Assembly: GCF_051014685.1 (NCBI RefSeq)
Contig: NC_135056.1
Span: 4,402,001 to 4,466,000, forward strand
DNA from: Ptiloglossa arizonensis
Taxonomy: Eukaryota > Arthropoda > Insecta > Hymenoptera > Colletidae
Length of the DNA: 64,000 nucleotides
Reading direction: 5' to 3'
Shown here: piece by piece, positions 58,765-64,000 of the stretch
Layout: every line of letters starts with the position of its first letter
Numbering within the stretch: the stretch's first letter is position 1
The notes under the pieces: model-generated
Database searches by the model: none
The model's input: only the letters and a program-made list of their open reading frames with translations
Told to the model about the DNA's origin: nothing
Made by a program: the position numbers and the translations under genes

Positions 58765-59993
58765 TAGTAGTAGTAGTAGTAGCAGCAGTAGCAGCAGTAG
58801 CAGCAGTAGCAGCAGTAGCAGCAGTAGCAGCAGTAGCAGCAGTAGCAGCAGTAGCAGCAGTAGCAGCAGTAGCAGCAGTAGCAGCAGTAGCAGCAGTAGC
58901 AGCAGTAGCAGCAGTAGCAGCAGTAGCAGCAGTAGCAGCAGTAGCAGCAGTAGCAGCAGTAGCAGCAGTAGCAGCAGTAGCAGCAGTAGCAGCAGTAGCA
59001 GCAGTAGCAGCAGTAGCAGCAGTAGCAGCAGTAGCAGCAGTAGCAGCAGTAGCAGCAGTAGCAGCAGTAGCAGCAGTAGCAGCAGTAGCAGCAGTAGCAG
59101 CAGTAGCAGCAGTAGCAGCAGTAGCAGCAGTAGCAGCAGTAGCAGCAGTAGCAGCAGTAGCAGCAGTAGCAGCAGTAGCAGCAGTAGCAGCAGTAGCAGC
59201 AGTAGCAGCAGTAGCAGCAGTAGCAGCAGTAGCAGCAGTAGCAGCAGTAGCAGCAGTAGCAGCAGTAGCAGCAGTAGCAGCAGTAGCAGCAGTAGCAGCA
59301 GTAGCAGCAGTAGCAGCAGTAGCAGCAGTAGCAGCAGTAGCAGCAGTAGCAGCAGTAGCAGCAGTAGCAGCAGTAGCAGCAGTAGCAGCAGTAGCAGCAG
59401 TAGCAGCAGTAGCAGCAGTAGCAGCAGTAGCAGCAGTAGCAGCAGTAGCAGCAGTAGCAGCAGTAGCAGCAGTAGCAGCAGTAGCAGCAGTAGCAGCAGT
59501 AGCAGCAGTAGCAGCAGTAGCAGCAGTAGCAGCAGTAGCAGCAGTAGCAGCAGTAGCAGCAGTAGCAGCAGTAGCAGCAGTAGCAGCAGTAGCAGCAGTA
59601 GCAGCAGTAGCAGCAGTAGCAGCAGTAGCAGCAGTAGCAGCAGTAGCAGCAGTAGCAGCAGTAGCAGCAGTAGCAGCAGTAGCAGCAGTAGCAGCAGTAG
59701 CAGCAGTAGCAGCAGTAGCAGCAGTAGCAGCAGTAGCAGCAGTAGCAGCAGTAGCAGCAGTAGCAGCAGTAGCAGCAGTAGCAGCAGTAGCAGCAGTAGC
59801 AGCAGTAGCAGCAGTAGCAGCAGTAGCAGCAGTAGTAGCAGTAGTAGCAGTAGTAGCAGTAGTAGCAGTAGTAGCAGTAGTAGCAGTAGTAGCAGTAGTA
59901 ACAGTAGTAGCAGTAGTAGCAGTAGTGGCAGTAGTAGCAGTAGTCGCAGTAGTAGCAGTAGTAGAAGTAGTAGCAGTAGTAGTAGTAGCAGTG
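58765..59993. repeat. 9-bp satellite (TAGCAGCAG)n, about 1.2 kb
   Basis: A short (TAG)n lead-in is followed by a perfect run of AGCAGCAGT from 58,781 to 59,832 (1,052 bp, about 117 units, no visible mismatch). Then come about 17 units of the variant TAGTAGCAG with scattered substitutions up to about 59,990. All three minus frames and two plus frames are open through the array, so long translations arise (Thr-Ala-Ala, Cys-Tyr-Cys and Leu on minus; Ser or Ala-Ala-Val on plus). The 465- and 430-codon minus frames come only from the repeat and are not genes. Confidence 0.97.
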
Positions 59994-61229
59994 GTCATTA
60001 TAGTAATAGTGTATAGTTACTATACAACAGAAATATTTGTGTTCTACAAAGAGCAAGTGTTTTTTTTTTTAGAAATACCGCAATCTCAACAACGACTCTC
60101 ATAAAAACATAAAAAATATAGAAATTGTTATACACTGTGTGCATCTAATACGAGACTCATTGACAATTGTTTTATTTTATTTATTTTACTCGTATCCCAT
60201 TCTTTTTTCGCTACCTACCCCAATTTCGAACAAACTGACAATCTTGGTTTATTACTTGAAAGCGAAAATTACTGTATATAAGTTCCTTAATCGATCATAA
60301 AAGTTCCTACATTTAATAACGATTAATTATCAATCTTAAACAAACTATTTTTATTTACATATCGAGTCGTATGTTTTGTGTCATCATTAGAACAAATGTA
60401 ATTATATAATCTATAAATATGAAATTAAGATTCTTCTTGTAAATATTTAAAAGAAATAATGAAAGTAAAAATAATAATACCAAATTAGGAAAGAAATTAG
60501 AAAATACAATAATAGCCAAAAAAAAAAAACATAAGACACGAACTAATGTGAATATATGAGATGTGCAAAATATAATGCACATTAAACATAATACTGACAT
60601 CTAATAGAAAAAGAAGACATGGTAAGAAATAATAATGACCAAAATAAGCCAATGAGAATTATGTACAGTTTATTTATCATTAACAGGAGCTGCTCATTCG
60701 CACATATTGAATGTTTATTCAAAGAAATCGTATTTCTTAAAGTATGATCTAATATAATGATACAACGATACTGATGCAATACACGCATGTCGCAAAATAA
60801 CGTTCACGGTTATTTCGGTTATGATGATAATTGCATATGTACTTTATCGTATTACAAGCCGACTTCTAATGCAGAATTATTATCATGCCATAGATACAAT
60901 TACGTCTATTAATAGAATGATAACAAGATCGATTTTCAAAGTACGAGAATCTGAATAATATCTACTCACACAATAGCAACCGACTGCTATAATAAATATT
61001 AAAGAAATATTTATATTAAAAATAGAATCGTTCCACAAGAATAGAAACAATTTTTTGTAAATGTTTTAGATCACGCAATTAAAAATGAAAGTATTTCTTT
61101 TTTTTAAATATTATTTATTACACTCGTCATATCTGTCAATTTTTCTACAAATAGAAGAATCGATGTGCAAGTTTCCGAGCAAATTATGCGAAATTTCAAA
61201 TTTTCTTGTCGCGAATATAATTTCGTTTT
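59994..61229. other. AT-rich non-genic DNA
   Basis: Includes T10 at 60,061-60,070 and an A10 run near 60,520. Nothing recognised. Confidence 0.55.
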
Positions 61230-61560
61230 TGCGAATGAAACGGTACAGGGACCGAGTTCGTGATTCTGAGTGTCTTGAGCCGCTGTTAATGAAAGGCGAG
61301 TGCTGGACAATCCATTGAGCTCTTGTTTTTGGTCCACATTTTAAGTGGAACGTAGGAAGGTGACAGGTAGACAGATCAGCGAATTGGGTCGGCTTGGGGA
61401 CAACTATTTCTGGGGATTACACGTGTGCCCTGTAAAGTGGGCAGCTACCCGATTTTACGATTGCGATTGGATGTCCCTCCTTGTCGCGTGAAACAACCCC
61501 ACTGATCGTCAATCGAAAAATCGTTGGAGCGTTTCGACGTTTTAACTCTGCTGTCTCTAC
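61230..61560. other. G+C-richer patch
   Basis: Composition is clearly higher than the flanks. Opposed frames at 61,085-61,337 enter it but show no domain. Possible regulatory element or untranslated exon. Confidence 0.3.
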
Positions 61561-64000
61561 GTTTATTATGTTCTTATTGCGTCACAGTATTGCTTGCAAT
61601 CGCTCGCTCACGATTTAAAATTATTCATTACGCCAAAGCATCGTTGACACGAACGTATAAGTAATCAATTAACGAAGAAAGTATTATTGAAGAATTCACA
61701 CTTTTATATCTTTTCTTAACCACGATACTGTATCTAGTACTATATAATTATACGAAGTATAATTTCAGTTACGAGTTAAAATTTTCATTTTGGTTTCTGA
61801 CATCTCGAACGTTTTGTTAAATTTTGTCAAAATAAATGTTTCTTAAATGTAGTGCAAGTGCAAGTGTAAGCAGGTGTTTAAGTTTTACCGCTAGAGATAC
61901 TTCTTTTTTATACGAGTTTGTGCTGGAACTATCAGATGGCGCTATACTACAGTGGAGGTCCATGCATTCTTAGGTATATTGCACTTTGGGAACGATGCAG
62001 TGGAGCCGAAGAATTGCAACGAAACAGTTTTGTGCATTACTGTTGCTACTGAATCTCAAGTGCTTATATTAAATTGTTACGTTCGATATGTCTACATGTG
62101 AATTATAATATAGTTTTATTGAAACATTGACTGTGTTTATTATATCTGATTTTTAATTTTTTTCTTATTACTTTTAACATTTCTATTTCCAAAGTTTAAC
62201 AATTATTATTATTATTTCAAATGCATTTTTTCTGTCCTTTGACACTTACACAGTAGACATATATTTGTCTTGTTGTATCTGGTCGAACATTAGCATGTAA
62301 CGATAAAGTGTCCTCGTAGTTGAACAATGTGTTAGCAGATGGCACCACTGACTTCCTTCGCGGAATATTGATCTTTAGCAATTTAAACGAGAACAATGTA
62401 TAAAAATAAGAGAATGGTGCATTAAACTTATATTTTGAGATTCAGGAAATTAACAATTGCTAATTAAAAATTACAGACACACCACATCGGTGGAAAAGTT
62501 AAAAATATATGTAAAAATCTTAAAGAATTATTGAAACGAATTGATTTCTTTCACGATAAGAATATTTGACACGCTTATTCTTAAACTTAAACTAACAATT
62601 TTGAATTAACGACACAATTGTTACGTATACTATATTTGTTATAGGTTTCGGGGAATCTAACAATGAATCTTATTTAATTTTTCCTTCGAATTACACGCTC
62701 CTAAATTTAATAATTAATTACACGAATTAGTCTTTCGTTAAAGTACCAGCAAGCAGCTTCGGGAAGCTAAGAGCTAAAAAATCATGCGTTTATTAATTGC
62801 GTGTCATTAATTACAAGTAAAATTGCTGTACTTAGAATTCTGAAACTTCAAATGTCCGGGTGCTTTGTCTTTATAACGAGGTATAATCTTATCTAATGAT
62901 AAATAAGATTTTGTAATTAATGTCGACTTTTCTTTCGAAATTCCTTCAATGAATCACATAGGGAAAAGCGAGGTAAAATGGAACGTTTAACTTTAGATTG
63001 TTATAATAAAAAATCAAGAAGAAAAAAAGACACAGGACTTGGTGAGATGTTTCGATATTACATTACAAGGAACTAAAATATTGCTTTGACAAAATGTTTC
63101 ATTAAAAAGAAAAAGAAAATTTTTCGAAAGTATCAAAATTTTTGTTTCGTTAAAGTCGAGGAATGAAATTGAACATCTGTTTAAAGCTACATAAAAGTAA
63201 AACAATTTTTATTGGACGCACGAAAGAACACAGCTGCATCAAATAATTGTCATTTATTATAATTTATTGCAACTATTAAAAACGTTAAGCAACCGAGAAT
63301 TAAATTTATCGTGGAAGTAGTAACTAATCGATCAATAAATGTTCTACATCTTACTATTTATAAGAACAAAACAAAACAAAAACCGACACCGATCAATAAA
63401 TATACAAATTTGTATTGAAATTATTCGAAACGACAAAGTTATTTGATAATTTATATATTTACGAGGGTACGGCAAGTTTTTAGTAACGATTGTACGTTTA
63501 AAAATGGAGAATTTTTTAAATAAAAATAATATTGAAGAAAGTTTCAAATACGAATAAAGATACATAAAACAAACACGTTTAAAAACAATAGCTGACGTAC
63601 ACCTCTAAGAAAATGCCGGACGGTAATGTATCTAATAAACAATTAATACTTTCCATGTTTTAAAAATTTAAAAAGAGTGTCAGAAACCATCTTTTACGTT
63701 TAATTGCGATCAAAAATTAGTTTCTGTAGTATATTTAATCATTTATAATGCATAAATAAGATGCAATAAATATTTATTTTCCCCTTATTTTTATTTTCCA
63801 TCAATGCTAACCACATTATTCTTGTTGCTGCTGTTGTTTTATATTTCAATAATTTGTATAGACTGTACAGCTTGTGTCACAATGGAAACTGGTTTAGTAA
63901 ATAAATACATGTTTTTGTTAAATTTCCAATACCATCGAAAGATGACGCAACAAAAATCATCTCTGTTAACCGCATGCATGTATGTGTATATGTTGTTTTA
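61561..64000. other. AT-rich non-genic DNA
   Basis: Two AGATGGC phrases (61,935 and 62,338) occur; a TAGATGGCAG is also at 29,195. They may be chance or remnants of a short repeat. No gene recognised to the end of the window. Confidence 0.5.

Noticed and set aside
58601..60056. Two very long minus-strand open frames (465 and 430 codons) of Thr-Ala-Ala and Cys-Tyr-Cys
   Set aside because: They exist only because the 9-bp repeat lacks stops in those frames. Outside the array they continue for a few dozen unremarkable codons and have no domain.
1..64000. Search for an undescribed gene system (operon, defence island, toxin, viral or selenoprotein locus)
   Set aside because: No intact genes are present. 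The organised structure is accounted for by transposon remnants, tandem duplications and composition patches.

Overview
The window looks like about 64 kb of nuclear DNA from an insect. It is strongly AT-rich, CpG dinucleotides are not depleted, and it is full of short mariner-type inverted-repeat elements, microsatellites and decayed DNA transposons. An aculeate hymenopteran (bee, wasp or ant) is my best guess from this texture, but that rests on general appearance only. I see no bacterial or viral gene organisation, no rRNA or tRNA, and no intact protein-coding gene I can defend. The window is best read as a gene desert or the interior of one very long intron. A textbook recursive-splicing site (pyrimidine tract, then TTGCAG|GTAAGTG) at 12,290 on the + strand fits the intron reading.

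Layout. 0-5 kb: a G+C-richer patch (1.2-1.85 kb), then a nested repeat block with two interleaved inverted repeats (1,857-2,103 with 3,311-3,563; 2,655-2,893 with 4,337-4,620) and a mariner-type MITE. 5-20 kb: mostly featureless AT-rich DNA with a Tc1-like relic (10.4-11.0 kb), the candidate ratchet site, a second MITE family (16.7 kb), a G+C-rich patch (17 kb) and a (TA)31 run. 20-27 kb: a G+C-rich patch holding a perfect CRE-type palindrome, a dead pipsqueak-type HTH gene (22.3-22.65 kb, minus strand), and a repeat present three times (24.7-26.9 kb) with a MITE between two copies. 27-31 kb: two tandem arrays, one alternating 157/164 bp and one nearly identical triplication, then a G+C-rich patch. 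33.4-35.6 kb: a large inverted duplication around about 1 kb. 36-43 kb: an exon-like patch, a G+C-rich patch, a tandem array with 127-164 bp spacing, and a mariner-type transposase relic that lost its catalytic core. 43-53 kb: direct repeats, TA microsatellites, a cluster of MITEs and MITE fragments, and a 182-bp triplication carrying a Tc1-type transposon end. 53-60 kb: a 32-bp minisatellite, a MITE that has expanded into a minisatellite, a (CA)n-bearing G+C-rich patch, and a 1.2-kb array of a 9-bp repeat. 60-64 kb: AT-rich and featureless apart from a G+C-richer patch at 61.2-61.6 kb.

No set of genes working together is visible. What ties the window together is repeat biology: two mariner-type MITE families at different stages of decay, three kinds of fossil transposase, and many local tandem duplications, several with nucleosome-length units. 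All repeat matches were made by eye within this window; family names are inferences from motifs and need a library search.
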